Shown here: piece after piece, positions 36,088 through 45,655 of the stretch
Layout of the letters: every line of letters starts with the position of its first letter
How positions within the stretch are numbered: position 1 is the first letter of the stretch
Origin: Anditalea andensis
GTDB taxonomy: Bacteria > Bacteroidota > Bacteroidia > Cytophagales > Cyclobacteriaceae
Assembly (NCBI RefSeq): GCF_000714815.1
Contig: NZ_JMIH01000024.1
Span: forward strand, 1 to 64,000
DNA length: 64,000 nucleotides
Direction: 5' to 3'
The notes under the pieces: generated by a model
Seen by the model: the letters and a program-made list of their open reading frames with translations, nothing else
The model's database searches: none
Told to the model about the DNA's origin: nothing
Translations under genes and position numbers: made by a program

Positions 36088-36660
36088 CTAATAGAATAGT
36101 GCTTCTTTCGGTATATTTTTAAATAATTTCCTTTCTTTTATAGGAATACAGGGGTGACCTGAACAAACCATCCAACTTGGTAGATTTTTATTGACCACTG
36201 ATCTGGCACCTATTACGCATCCGTTACCTATGACTACGCCTGGATGTATGAAAACATCGGAAGCAATCCATACTAAATCCCCTATGTGTATTGGTTTAGT
36301 TATTAGTGGAAATCCATAATCTGTATAGTCATGGGTACCAGATACAAGGTGAACTCCCTGCGATATGATTGTTCTGTCGCCGATAGTTATACGTCCTTGA
36401 CAGTATACATTCGCTCCATTTGCGATTGAACTTTGTGTTCCGATTTCAAGGTTCCAGGGGGCCCAGATTTTGGCTTTTGGATATATATGCACACCCTTAC
36501 CAACTTTAGCCCCGAATAGTTTTAACAATAATGACCTCCACTTAAAAAACGGATGAGGAGTATATTTAAAGAATATCATATAAGTAATATTCCAGCTAAC
36601 ACGGGCCAAACGATTGGAAAGTGAAAAAGAGGGGCCTGTCAATGTATCTTGATTAACCAT
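36088..36660 (-). CDS. WcaF-like left-handed beta-helix acetyltransferase
   Basis: A 190-residue acyltransferase with hexapeptide repeats. KVGKGVHIYPKAKIWAPWNLEIG, TIISQGVHLVSGTHDY and IGDLVWIASDVFIHPGVVIGNGCVIGARSVV form the left-handed beta-helix. The His in SGTHDY is the expected catalytic base. It resembles putative colanic-acid acetyltransferases. Its start overlaps the end of the tyrosine-kinase gene by eight bases, so it is the last gene of the exopolysaccharide operon and translationally coupled to it. It would O-acetylate a sugar of the repeat unit, using acetyl-CoA, in the cytoplasm. Confidence 0.88.
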   Translation of the reverse strand: MVNQDTLTGPSFSLSNRLARVSWNITYMIFFKYTPHPFFKWRSLLLKLFGAKVGKGVHIYPKAKIWAPWNLEIGTQSSIANGANVYCQGRITIGDRTIISQGVHLVSGTHDYTDYGFPLITKPIHIGDLVWIASDVFIHPGVVIGNGCVIGARSVVNKNLPSWMVCSGHPCIPIKERKLFKNIPKEALFY

Positions 36661-39007
36661 AAACTTTGGATTTACTACTTTTCCACCATTTTGATGTATT
36701 CGTATTTTCTGAATAATAATTATAATAACTGTGTTCTAGATTTTTTATGTCATTCAGTATTATAGAAACATAGGGTATTTTACCTGAATGATATAATTTT
36801 TCCAACTTAGATAAAAAATGTAATGGTGAATGATTTACTCTCACAATATATAATATGGTGTCCGAAAATCTGGAAAGTAAATCAGCATCTGTCACGATAC
36901 CTATAGGGGGAGAATCTACAATAATATAATCATAATTCATTTTTGCATATTTGAATAATTCCTCCACTCTATTATTTAGTATTAACTCTGAGGGGTTTGG
37001 AGGGATTGGTCCGGAAGGGATAAAGTGTAGATTGCCATATTCATTTAAGGGGATGACAATGTCTTCAAATGTCAAATCACGATTTACGATAAAATTACAG
37101 ATTCCTACCTGGGTTTTTAATTTCAGATAATTTGAAATAGAAGGTTTGCGTAAATCAAACTCTAGCAACAAAACTTTTTTATCTGAAATAGCACATACCT
37201 TAGCTAAATTTATAGAAGTAAACGATTTTCCTTCACCAGATATGCTTGAAGTGGTCATAATTACTTTCTGGTGGGCAGAAGGCAATAAAAACTGTAAATC
37301 TGTACGCAAGGATCTGAATTGTTCGGCTAGGATAGATCTAGAAGTTTTAAATTCAACAGTTTTATCTTTTTTAGGGTAATGACTCAATTCAGCAATTATG
37401 TTTATAGAAGTCCGTTTTTCAACATCCCTTCTTTCACTTACTTTACTTTTCGTCACTTCCTTTAAATATACTTTTAAAATAGGTATGGTGAAGGCTATAA
37501 AAAATGCCATTATCCAAATTACCCTAGTTTGTGGACTGTGTGGCCACCTGTTTGATAGGGGTTTGTCAATGACTCTTATATTTCCCAAATTTGAAGTGTT
37601 TGCTATTGCTGTTTCTTCTCTTTTCTGCAATAAAAAAATGTATAATTCCTGCTTGAGCTGCTGCTGCCGTGATAAGTCTAAATATGCTCTTTCTTTAGCA
37701 GGTACCTCTCTTATGTTGTAATCAAGTTTACGCGTATCCTTTTCGATCATATCCCGCTGCGTCTGCAAACGGCGTTTCATGTCTCTCAAGTAATTTAATA
37801 TATTGGTTCTGATAGAGGATAGTTGCTGGTTGGCATTGAGTACATAAGGATTATTGGGAGTGTAGGAGAGCAAAAGTTTTTCACGCTCTAAGTTCAATGA
37901 ATTATAACTGGCTATCAGTGTATTGAAACCAGGGTCATCAGCTATAACGGAGCCTGATATAATTTCTGCTGTTCCATCTTCATTAAGTTTGTCAACAAAC
38001 CCACTTACGATTAAAAGCCTAGATTCTATTTCAGCAAGTTCTTTAGAGCTCTCAGTGCTTCTTTCCAACAGCAGTTTAGACTGTTCGGAAATATTAGCTA
38101 AACCACTGCCTTGCATAAAATTCTGTATATTGCCCTCGATGCCTTCTAATTCAGCGCTGACAAACTGTATCCGTTCATCTATGAACGCCATGGTGTTTTC
38201 CGCCAGTTTGGTTTTATTAATAATATTTTGTCGTATATATTCACTTATAAAACCCTCCAAAATATACTCTCCTTTGGGAGGGCTGGAGCTGCTTAGTCTT
38301 AGGTCTATAACCGAGGACTGTTTGTTGCCCTGCTGAACAGTCAGTCGGGATAGTAAATCAGCGGCACTATTTTGAATACTGTTTATTTCTATTCTGTAAA
38401 TATTGTTGTCAATATCTGATGGTTTAGCTTTTTTGATTGAAAACTGGCCCAGGTTTCCTATTATGTAAGGAGTGTTGAATTGATATAGAACCCCTTTTTC
38501 GAAGTCTTCTTTAGACTTCTCAAACCTAAACTCACTCAAGGAGACCTGTTGAAAATAAAAGTTGTCCTGCTGAAGTGACTCCAACGTTTTTGTCATTTCT
38601 AAAACATACGGTGTTTCAAAAATTTCAACTTCACGTAAAGTTCCAATATGATACCATATAAGATTCAGCCTTTGATTTCTGACTAGCTCTTCCATTAATG
38701 TCCTGGTTTGTAATATCTCCAGCTCATTCTCTATAGAACCTCTATTTCCCATCAGCATAAAGGCATCTGAGGGCGATTGTGCCCCCGCACCTCCACTTGA
38801 ATTGCTCTGAGTTGCATCGGCAAAAAGTACTTTTGCATGAGTATAGTAACTAGGTACAGCTTCGTACCGTAGGTAAAGCCATGCTGAGGTAAGACAAATT
38901 ACCAAGCATGCCAAAAGCAATATCCAGCTGTCTTTTAAACTTTGTATATATGTCATATAATCTAGTCCCAACTGTTCCTGATGCCGGTATTTACTGCCCT
39001 TTTCCAT
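36653..39007 (-). CDS. Wzc-like polysaccharide co-polymerase and tyrosine autokinase
   Basis: A 784-residue BY-kinase. An N-terminal Wzz domain with a first membrane helix (about 30-50) is followed by a long periplasmic coiled coil, a second helix near 495-515 (VIWIMAFFIAFTIPILKVYL), and a cytoplasmic kinase domain with Walker A TTSSISGEGKS near 584, Walker A' LLLEFDLRKPS and Walker B YIIVDSPPIG. The C-terminus has a tyrosine cluster (HSYYNYYSEN), the usual autophosphorylation sites. It sits with a Wza-type export gene 34 bases upstream, the standard pairing for capsule or exopolysaccharide export and chain-length control. Confidence 0.93.
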   Translation of the reverse strand: MEKGSKYRHQEQLGLDYMTYIQSLKDSWILLLACLVICLTSAWLYLRYEAVPSYYTHAKVLFADATQSNSSGGAGAQSPSDAFMLMGNRGSIENELEILQTRTLMEELVRNQRLNLIWYHIGTLREVEIFETPYVLEMTKTLESLQQDNFYFQQVSLSEFRFEKSKEDFEKGVLYQFNTPYIIGNLGQFSIKKAKPSDIDNNIYRIEINSIQNSAADLLSRLTVQQGNKQSSVIDLRLSSSSPPKGEYILEGFISEYIRQNIINKTKLAENTMAFIDERIQFVSAELEGIEGNIQNFMQGSGLANISEQSKLLLERSTESSKELAEIESRLLIVSGFVDKLNEDGTAEIISGSVIADDPGFNTLIASYNSLNLEREKLLLSYTPNNPYVLNANQQLSSIRTNILNYLRDMKRRLQTQRDMIEKDTRKLDYNIREVPAKERAYLDLSRQQQLKQELYIFLLQKREETAIANTSNLGNIRVIDKPLSNRWPHSPQTRVIWIMAFFIAFTIPILKVYLKEVTKSKVSERRDVEKRTSINIIAELSHYPKKDKTVEFKTSRSILAEQFRSLRTDLQFLLPSAHQKVIMTTSSISGEGKSFTSINLAKVCAISDKKVLLLEFDLRKPSISNYLKLKTQVGICNFIVNRDLTFEDIVIPLNEYGNLHFIPSGPIPPNPSELILNNRVEELFKYAKMNYDYIIVDSPPIGIVTDADLLSRFSDTILYIVRVNHSPLHFLSKLEKLYHSGKIPYVSIILNDIKNLEHSYYNYYSENTNTSKWWKSSKSKVYG

Positions 39008-39041
39008 TATGAAAAATGTTTATGTATATGATCATTATATA

Positions 39042-39812
39042 TTATAATAGGATAGATGCTGCCAGGACTGAACTGGATATAATCGTGGCTATGATAGCCA
39101 AGGCACTTAATCTGGTAGCGTCCGTGGAAGCAATTCTGGCTTTGCTGGGCTCTACATATATTATATCGTTTTGACGAAGGAAATAATAGGGGGAATTAAA
39201 AACTTCGGCGTCGTTCAAGTTAAACCTTACCATCTCTTTGCCGTCTTTACCTTCTCTTATGAGCAGGACATTTTCGCGTTTGCCAAAAATGGTTAAATCC
39301 CCGGCCATCCCTATCGCATCCAGTATATTGACCTTTTCATTTGGGACAGTATAATTGGAGGGCCTATTTACTTCTCCTATGACAGTTATAGTAAAATTCA
39401 AAAATCTAACCTGTACTGCAGGGTCCACATAAAATTTAGCCGCTTTTTTTCTTATCACCTGCCTGGCTTCATAAGTGGTGAGCCCTTCCAGCCGGACGGT
39501 TCCTACTACAGGCATTTCTACTTCCCCGTTTTTATCTACAATAAACCCGGGTACCCGAACTTGTCCCCCTGGACTTTGTATAGGAGCTTCCACTGCTGCC
39601 GCTTTGACAGAAAGTGATGCTAATGGTTCTGTGGTTTGAATGATGATATCAAGAACATCATCTTGCTGGATTATCGGTTCTGTAAATGATGATTGAGTTA
39701 TTTTACTGTATTCTGACAGCGGTATGTTTTTAAAGTAGGGTATGTTTTTACTGCTTCGGCAAGAGCTAAGCATTATTAGGGATATTATAAAATAGGTTAG
39801 TGTTTTCTTCAT
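39042..39812 (-). CDS. Wza-like polysaccharide export lipoprotein
   Basis: A 256-residue outer-membrane export protein. The signal peptide ends LSSC with the lipidated Cys at 18. The Poly_export domain follows (IIQQDDVLDIIIQTTEP and VDKNGEVEMPVVGTVRLEGLTTYEARQVI), then an SLBB-type domain (FTITVIGEVNRPSNYTVP and NVLLIREGKDGKEMVRFNLND). It ends with a hydrophobic segment (LSALAIIATIISSSVLAASILL-like), typical of Bacteroidota Wza homologues. It would form the outer-membrane channel through which the polymer leaves, docking on the Wzc-like kinase encoded next. Confidence 0.92.
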   Translation of the reverse strand: MKKTLTYFIISLIMLSSCRSSKNIPYFKNIPLSEYSKITQSSFTEPIIQQDDVLDIIIQTTEPLASLSVKAAAVEAPIQSPGGQVRVPGFIVDKNGEVEMPVVGTVRLEGLTTYEARQVIRKKAAKFYVDPAVQVRFLNFTITVIGEVNRPSNYTVPNEKVNILDAIGMAGDLTIFGKRENVLLIREGKDGKEMVRFNLNDAEVFNSPYYFLRQNDIIYVEPSKARIASTDATRLSALAIIATIISSSVLAASILL

Positions 39813-40057
39813 AAAATAAAAGTTAATGTTTATAACATTATATAGGTATTGGAATTCCCCTTTAATGACTAGGATCGAATGTTTTGATTTTAATAATTAT
39901 ATTTATGATAAGTTGTGTTGTGTAAAATCATATTAGTTTTGTTAAAGTATTAGTATCAGTGGTATATTTTTTAAAATTTAATTTTGAGGTGAGAAAGATT
40001 GTCAAAAAATGAGGGTTTATATTAAGTGTTTTATAGTTTATTTAATGGGTTTTTTTT

Positions 40058-40873
40058 CTATTTGTTTTTTATCTCATTGCTTCTGATGATTATAAAATAT
40101 TCATAAATCGATTGTAAAGTAGCATATGTTATGCCCGCTCTGCCATCCAAAAAAGCCCTGTTTACAATGACCATATAAAACCATTTTATGAAAGGTCTAC
40201 CGGGGAGTTTATAAAACAGTCCTTTTTGATGATAGCGCTTTTCAGTAAAATCTTTACTAAATATGGCTTTCTTTATGGAGAATTCTTTTTTTTCCTGTAG
40301 GTCCCTGGTCCGTGTCTCAGCTTCCATGTCAGCATAGCCTAGATGTCGCTGTATCCAGTACCGAAATCCCTTGCTGAACGGATAATGGTCTAAAAATCCA
40401 TTCATGCGGTCAATTGGACCATCAGGTATTGAAACAGGATTGACTAACCGTTCATAACGCATTTTACCCGGAATAAATAGGCGCAAATAGTAGGGGGATA
40501 TCTGGGAATGTTTGAGCCACGTGCCGTCCCAAGCAAAATCACGTCTTTGAATTTCATATGCTACAGCTTTGGATTGGGTGAAATCAAATTTTAATAATTC
40601 TTTTTTCAGGTTATCAGAAACTCGCTCATCTGCATCGATATAAAGAACCCATTTATTTTGGAAGGGAATATTAGACAAGCCCCAATTTTGATGGGTTGAC
40701 CAATTATCAAATTTTCGTTGAGTTATTTTTGCACCGGCTGCCTTTGCTATCGGCACTGTATTATCTTCACTGAAAGAATCGTAGAGATGAATATCGTTAC
40801 TCCATGACACTGAATCTAAACATCCAGGTAAATCCTGCTCTTCATTTTTGGTTAAAATTAAAACTGAAACCAT
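40058..40873 (-). CDS. Glycosyltransferase family 2 (WaaE/KdtX-like)
   Basis: A 271-residue GT-A glycosyltransferase. It begins SVLILTKNEEQDLPGCLDSV, has the metal-binding YIDADERV (DxD-like) near residue 100, and the C-terminal pattern GPIDRMNGFLDHYPFSKGFRYWIQRH seen in WaaE/KdtX-type beta-1,4-glucosyltransferases. It lacks long membrane helices. It lies between the Wza gene and the GT4 cluster, with 245- and 365-base gaps on its two sides, so it may have its own promoter. It would add one sugar to the exopolysaccharide repeat unit or modify lipid A core. Confidence 0.87.
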   Translation of the reverse strand: MVSVLILTKNEEQDLPGCLDSVSWSNDIHLYDSFSEDNTVPIAKAAGAKITQRKFDNWSTHQNWGLSNIPFQNKWVLYIDADERVSDNLKKELLKFDFTQSKAVAYEIQRRDFAWDGTWLKHSQISPYYLRLFIPGKMRYERLVNPVSIPDGPIDRMNGFLDHYPFSKGFRYWIQRHLGYADMEAETRTRDLQEKKEFSIKKAIFSKDFTEKRYHQKGLFYKLPGRPFIKWFYMVIVNRAFLDGRAGITYATLQSIYEYFIIIRSNEIKNK

Positions 40874-41238
40874 ATTAATTTAGTTGTTTGTAATGATGTT
40901 AGTTTTAAATCGGGTGTAAATCCAGGTATTATAGGGATATAGATATATAAATTATGTACATTACTATATAGATTATATAATATATTAAATCGAATGTGTA
41001 CCTGCTATCATGAAGTAAAAATTACTGAATACAGGCTAAAAAGTAAGAATATGAGATGGTTCCGTTTGTCTTGTATGTTATGTTTGGTGTTTATTTTTGG
41101 CAAATAAATAATATAATAATAGCCATGGATATCCAATAATGGTATATATTATAATGGAATAAATGACCAATTATTTTTTAATTTAATAAGGAATGTCATT
41201 AATGTTATATTATGTTTTTTGCTATTCGGTTTCGATTT
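40874..41238. other. Intergenic gap inside the exopolysaccharide locus
   Basis: 365 AT-rich bases between two minus-strand glycosyltransferase genes. No gene or clear hairpin is seen. The gap suggests a transcript boundary and a separate promoter for the Wza/Wzc side. Confidence 0.35.
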
Positions 41239-42384
41239 TTAATAAACGAAGTTCATTTCAGAAGAAAATTCTCCTTTTACTATTGACTTATATAACAGGT
41301 TCATTTTATAGACTACTTTATCTGTAGCATATTTATTTTTGATAAGGTTATATCCATTTTCACCCATTTCCAATCTTTTAGATTCCGATAATCTCATAGC
41401 TTCATGAATGGCAGTAGTGAAAGATTGGATGTCATTTTCTATCCACCAGCCACAGTTGTTTGTAATGAGATCTTCCCATGGTGTACCTTTGGAAGCCAAT
41501 ACCGGTACTTTAAATGACAGGGCTTCAGCTATATTCATTCCGAAGTTTTCGAAATGACTGGGTACAGCCAGGTAGGACAATGATGCTATTCGATCATATT
41601 TTTCCCTTCCACTTAAAAAACCTGTAAACAGCACATTGGTCAATTGAAGCCTTTGGACTTCATTTTTTAGAAAATTTTCATACTTAATATCCCCAGAACC
41701 GATGATAACCAACTCTTCGTTTTGCATCTGATCTTTTAAGTTGTACCAGGCATATATGAGACATTCCACATTTTTACGCGGATCTAATCTGCCTAAATAG
41801 CCAATAGATCGTTTTTTGTTCAACTGATATTGAAGATTATTGAAATTATAATCTATTATCCCAATTGGGTTGGGTATGACCGCTATAGGGGCACTTATAC
41901 CTAAAGATCTTAAATGATTCATTTCTTCCATACATGTTGCATGTATGCAAGTGGCATTATTTAAATCTTTTTTCAAGAACCATCTCCATAAAATTTTTTT
42001 GAAAAACTTTCGTTTTTGCAAATCCTGTGGATAAAGCATGCCGTGGGGGCTTATTACAAGCGGTATTTTTTTCTTTCTTGCTATTACTGCTGCTATGTGA
42101 GATGGATATTGCCAAACGCCATTGGCATGGTATAGATGATAGTCATTTAGGCTGTCTATTTTCTTTTTGAACTGCTTAGAATAAAGGTAAAATTTTAGTT
42201 TCTTGCCCTTTACCGAGAGTATATAATCTTCTTCACTAATCAGCCTATCTCCTTTAGCCGGTTCGTAGCTAAGTATTTCAGTTTCTGTTTTTGATTTTCG
42301 TAGACCTGCTACAAGTTCATAAGTGCAAGTAGCTACACCGCCTTCTTTTATCCCCATTCCTGAAACTATATGTAATACCTTCAT
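41239..42384 (-). CDS. Glycosyltransferase family 4
   Basis: A GT-B retaining glycosyltransferase of about 381 residues. It starts KVLHIVSGMGIKEGGVATCTYELV, with the glycine-rich N-terminal loop. The donor-binding C-terminal half has RSIGYLGRLDPRKNVECLIYAW, ENFGMNIAEALSFKVPVLASKGTPWEDLI, carrying the E-x7-E motif. I chose the ATG at 42384 (MKVLHIV) rather than the ATG nine codons upstream, which would overlap the preceding gene. It is the last of a tight run of genes on the minus strand starting at the flippase. Confidence 0.88.
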   Translation of the reverse strand: MKVLHIVSGMGIKEGGVATCTYELVAGLRKSKTETEILSYEPAKGDRLISEEDYILSVKGKKLKFYLYSKQFKKKIDSLNDYHLYHANGVWQYPSHIAAVIARKKKIPLVISPHGMLYPQDLQKRKFFKKILWRWFLKKDLNNATCIHATCMEEMNHLRSLGISAPIAVIPNPIGIIDYNFNNLQYQLNKKRSIGYLGRLDPRKNVECLIYAWYNLKDQMQNEELVIIGSGDIKYENFLKNEVQRLQLTNVLFTGFLSGREKYDRIASLSYLAVPSHFENFGMNIAEALSFKVPVLASKGTPWEDLITNNCGWWIENDIQSFTTAIHEAMRLSESKRLEMGENGYNLIKNKYATDKVVYKMNLLYKSIVKGEFSSEMNFVY

Positions 42385-42394
42385 TTTTTTGAAA

Positions 42395-43057
42395 TCAGTA
42401 AACAAATCCATCTTTCCTTAAAAAATACTTAGCGGTCTTGGGAATATCAGATATAGGCTTTGCCGGCACTCCTCCATATAATTTCCACGAATCACGGCAA
42501 GCTTTATTAAGAAGAGATTTAGCTCCCAATATGCTATTATCTGGAAGTACAGCCCCTCCAAGTATGACCGTATTGGTTCCTATAAAGCAATAATTTCCTA
42601 TATGAATCGGTGCGCTATCCTGACGGTTTTCCATGATATTGATAGAATGAGTGAGTATCTGTGAATAATATCCAGCAATGGTCGAATATTTGCCAATGTA
42701 TACCGAATTAGTACAATCTATATGGTGATTTTTGGTTATGGCTGATTCTTCGTCCAAGAATAATTCTGAAGTTCTACTATATTGGTGGGCAAAATGAAGA
42801 CTGTCTGACCCAGATGGAAAACCTGTTATCCAATTGCTTCTTCCTACCATAGTTGCTTTTTCCATATGGATTTTATCTAAATGGATGGCAACTGTAAAAT
42901 GATCTATTTTACTACCGGCTTTCATGATAAGATTTTTCGGAAAAACCCATGCCATTCCTATTTTTGCACTTATGTCTATTTGATATCCAAACCATTTATT
43001 TAAAGCCTTTCTTCTCAGTGTCCAGGGCAACAGCAGTGTTATAATTTTTTTTACCAT
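42395..43057 (-). CDS. Hexapeptide-repeat acetyltransferase
   Basis: A 220-residue protein with a left-handed beta-helix: KIDHFTVAIHLDKIHMEKATMVGRSNWI, FLDEESAITKNHHIDCTNSVYIGKYSTIAG, PIHIGNYCFIGTNTVILGGAVLPDNSILGAKSLLNKA, and the closing KLYGGVPAKPI. NHHID contains a candidate catalytic His. It fits the WcaB/CatB/LacA group of O-acetyltransferases but is longer and not a close match to any named enzyme. It lies four bases from the next gene in the exopolysaccharide operon and would acetylate a sugar residue there. Confidence 0.8.
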   Translation of the reverse strand: MVKKIITLLLPWTLRRKALNKWFGYQIDISAKIGMAWVFPKNLIMKAGSKIDHFTVAIHLDKIHMEKATMVGRSNWITGFPSGSDSLHFAHQYSRTSELFLDEESAITKNHHIDCTNSVYIGKYSTIAGYYSQILTHSINIMENRQDSAPIHIGNYCFIGTNTVILGGAVLPDNSILGAKSLLNKACRDSWKLYGGVPAKPISDIPKTAKYFLRKDGFVY

Positions 43058-43061
43058 AATT

Positions 43062-44210
43062 TTAAGCCCTAAATATTTTTAAATACCTTTCAGTCATTAT
43101 CCTAGTTTCAAACCGCAGTGTGTTTTTAAATCCTTTATTGATCAGTTCCTGTCTTAGACAATCATCTTTTAACAATAGTTTAAAGGCTTTGGCAAATCCT
43201 ACTGCATCATAAGGGGAATTATAAAGGGCTCCTTCTCCTCCTACTTCTGGCATAGGATATATATCGCTTGCTATCACCGGTGCACCACATGCCTGTGCTT
43301 CAATAAGAGGCCATCCAAAGCCTTCCGAAAATGATGGAAATATAAAAGCTTCACATGATGAATATAAGGCTAATAAATGTTCGTGATCAGGTTTGATTAC
43401 TTCTATAAGTCGATCATATATACCATTTTTTTTGGCATAGGCCTTCAGTTCATCTTCTATAGGATCACCGGCCAAACAGATATACCCTGTCCAATCATCC
43501 TTAAGCGTAATAGCCATGTCTAATAACAATTTTCTGTTTTTTCGGAGCAAATCAGAGCCTACATGCAAAATATATGGTGAAAAAGTATTTATTCCGCAAT
43601 CTGAAAGTAAGGAAGGCTGTTTTTTCAGGGGTTTAAATTCATTATTAAATGAATTGTAGATCACTTCTAACTTTGTGGTTTTACCTTTATTTTTAGCCTT
43701 TTCATAATTAATTCTAAGTTCCTCCAAATGAATCTTCGTAAGACTTGATACACAAACTACCCGCTCCGCCTTTAATAGGTTTTGTAATATCCAATTCTGC
43801 AATACTTTCCCCATTCTGGTAGATGATATAAAAGCATCCTTGTGTCCAAATGCTCCTCGGATAGCCAGTACATCATGACAGGTAATTGCTTTTCGATTTG
43901 CAGGGAGATAAGATAAATATGGTGAATTAGAATGATCGGCCACATGGAAAAAATAATCTTTACGTTTATACTTTGTAAATGATAATTTGAAGGTTAAAAT
44001 GATAGGGAATACAATCCACTTATCAATATACCCGAACCATTTTCTATATCCAGTATTGGTATGCGTAAAAAACTTACCAAAAAATGAGGCCGGAATCCAT
44101 ATCTCAGTCGATAAGCCTTGGGATCCAAAACCTTTTGCCAATAAATGAACAAATCGGTTCATACTTTCCTGCCTATCTCTGGTATAATTCCCTATCAAAA
44201 TGATTTTCAT
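43062..44210 (-). CDS. Glycosyltransferase family 4
   Basis: A 382-residue GT-B enzyme. It starts KIILIGNYTRDRQESMNRFVHLLAKGF, has HVADHSNSPYLSYL and CHDVLAIRGAFG in the acceptor half, and in the donor half SPYILHVGSDLLRKNRKLLLDMA, EAFIFPSFSEGFGWPLIEAQACGAPVIASDIYPMPEVGGEGA, the canonical E-x7-E signature. It has no membrane helices and would act on the lipid-linked repeat unit at the cytoplasmic face. Neighbours are the Wzy-like polymerase gene and an acetyltransferase gene. Confidence 0.9.
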   Translation of the reverse strand: MKIILIGNYTRDRQESMNRFVHLLAKGFGSQGLSTEIWIPASFFGKFFTHTNTGYRKWFGYIDKWIVFPIILTFKLSFTKYKRKDYFFHVADHSNSPYLSYLPANRKAITCHDVLAIRGAFGHKDAFISSTRMGKVLQNWILQNLLKAERVVCVSSLTKIHLEELRINYEKAKNKGKTTKLEVIYNSFNNEFKPLKKQPSLLSDCGINTFSPYILHVGSDLLRKNRKLLLDMAITLKDDWTGYICLAGDPIEDELKAYAKKNGIYDRLIEVIKPDHEHLLALYSSCEAFIFPSFSEGFGWPLIEAQACGAPVIASDIYPMPEVGGEGALYNSPYDAVGFAKAFKLLLKDDCLRQELINKGFKNTLRFETRIMTERYLKIFRA

Positions 44211-44288
44211 TGCTGATTCATATATAAATACCTTTATTATTTTTTATTCAAACCCAATAGCATCTGAAATGTCTATTTGAATTGTATC

Positions 44289-45650
44289 CTAAAAATACTG
44301 AATAGTCTCATCCGGCCTCTTTTTATAGGATGCTATGATCAATCCCCCGATCAATACTGAGAATCCTAAACTTGTGGGTTGCCCCCATTGACCTTGTAAA
44401 ATAAGCATAAAGCCATTCCCAAAAAGGAGCCAAGGAAGAAAATCTCCTGCTCTTACACATTTGAATGTTTTTACTGCGAATTCCCCTATTAGCACGAGGC
44501 GAATGATTATTGCTGCCAACCCAAATAAGAATCCCATTTCACCTATGAGTCTTCCCCATTCTCCTTCATCGATAAGGTACTCGTTTACCCCTCCAGTCAA
44601 TAACTGGGTGCCAGCATTTGTACCCATGCCTAATCCTAAACCAAAAAAAGGTAATTTCCCTGTATCGGATAAACTATTGAGCATGCCTCCTAAAAATCTA
44701 TCCAAGAATATTCCTTTAGCACCTCCCTCTACCGCACCGGCCGTTTCCATTCTTACTGAGAAGGCTTCTAAAGCTGTCTTAAAGAAACCTACATTGCTCA
44801 AAGCCATAAACAATACGGAAAGACCGACCATTGCCAGTACTATTTTAGGAAGGTACTTGGCATTGAAAGCAGCTGCTATCAGCGCAAAAAAAGCACAAAT
44901 TCCTACCATTAATAGCAAAGTTCTGCTTATGGATAATGGCACTGCCGCCATTAGACAAATAGTTGCCAAAATGAGTGTTTTTTTATTGACTAAATCTTTT
45001 GAAGATAGCCAAAAATAGAAAATATAGGCTGCTGTCAATCCGTAAAACAAAAAGAGGCCATTGATAAAGGAAAAAGTGCCCGGAGGTCTAAAAAATCCCA
45101 TAGCCCCATCAAATCCTCCACCGGCTTCATTTCCACCTACACCTCTATTTATCCAGGCAGATTGTGGACTATAAAACTGAATGGTCATTAAAACCGTCAT
45201 GGGTATAGAGACATATAGTAATAATTTTCCTAACAGGACTACATCCTTTCTATCGAATACCTTACCTATGATGAATAGTAAAGGAAACTGGATCCATAAT
45301 ATACGCAGTCCAAAGATAGCGACACTCCAATTGCCATGACCTGATATCATAGTAGCTATAAAGGATATATACCCTATCAACCAAGTTAGCAATACATATT
45401 TATGGGCATATAAAAACCCTTTTTTTATACTTAGGTAAAGAATGTAAATGGCAATCGGTTCTCTTACGAGAAGTAAGGGGCCTGACAATGTAGGAAGTAT
45501 CCATTTTCTTAAAGCACCTTCAAATAGGAGTAAACCGATGTAAATCCAGATAGCATACTTAATAGAAGATACAGATGAATCTTCATTTCCAGATTGACTG
45601 AATGAAGTTTTTTCATTTTTTTGATCGGCGTAGGCAATGGTATTTAACAC
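44289..45650 (-). CDS. Wzy-like O-antigen polymerase/ligase
   Basis: A 453-residue polytopic membrane protein starting at GTG. About ten to twelve hydrophobic segments can be seen, with a large periplasmic loop containing NRGVGGNEAGGGFDGAMGFFRPPGTFSFINGL and a later loop with GLGLGMGTNAGTQLLTGG and DEGEWGRLIGEMG. The FRPPGTF and GEWGRLIGE patterns fit the O-antigen ligase/polymerase family in Bacteroidota. Its place among glycosyltransferases, next to Wzx, Wza and Wzc homologues, marks it as the repeat-unit polymerase. It starts five bases after the preceding gene. Confidence 0.83.
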   Translation of the reverse strand: MLNTIAYADQKNEKTSFSQSGNEDSSVSSIKYAIWIYIGLLLFEGALRKWILPTLSGPLLLVREPIAIYILYLSIKKGFLYAHKYVLLTWLIGYISFIATMISGHGNWSVAIFGLRILWIQFPLLFIIGKVFDRKDVVLLGKLLLYVSIPMTVLMTIQFYSPQSAWINRGVGGNEAGGGFDGAMGFFRPPGTFSFINGLFLFYGLTAAYIFYFWLSSKDLVNKKTLILATICLMAAVPLSISRTLLLMVGICAFFALIAAAFNAKYLPKIVLAMVGLSVLFMALSNVGFFKTALEAFSVRMETAGAVEGGAKGIFLDRFLGGMLNSLSDTGKLPFFGLGLGMGTNAGTQLLTGGVNEYLIDEGEWGRLIGEMGFLFGLAAIIIRLVLIGEFAVKTFKCVRAGDFLPWLLFGNGFMLILQGQWGQPTSLGFSVLIGGLIIASYKKRPDETIQYF

Positions 45651-45655
45651 ACTTT

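Noticed and set aside
44461-45018. Long open frame opposite the Wzy-like gene
   Set aside because: It is the antisense of a clear membrane protein gene and resembles no family.
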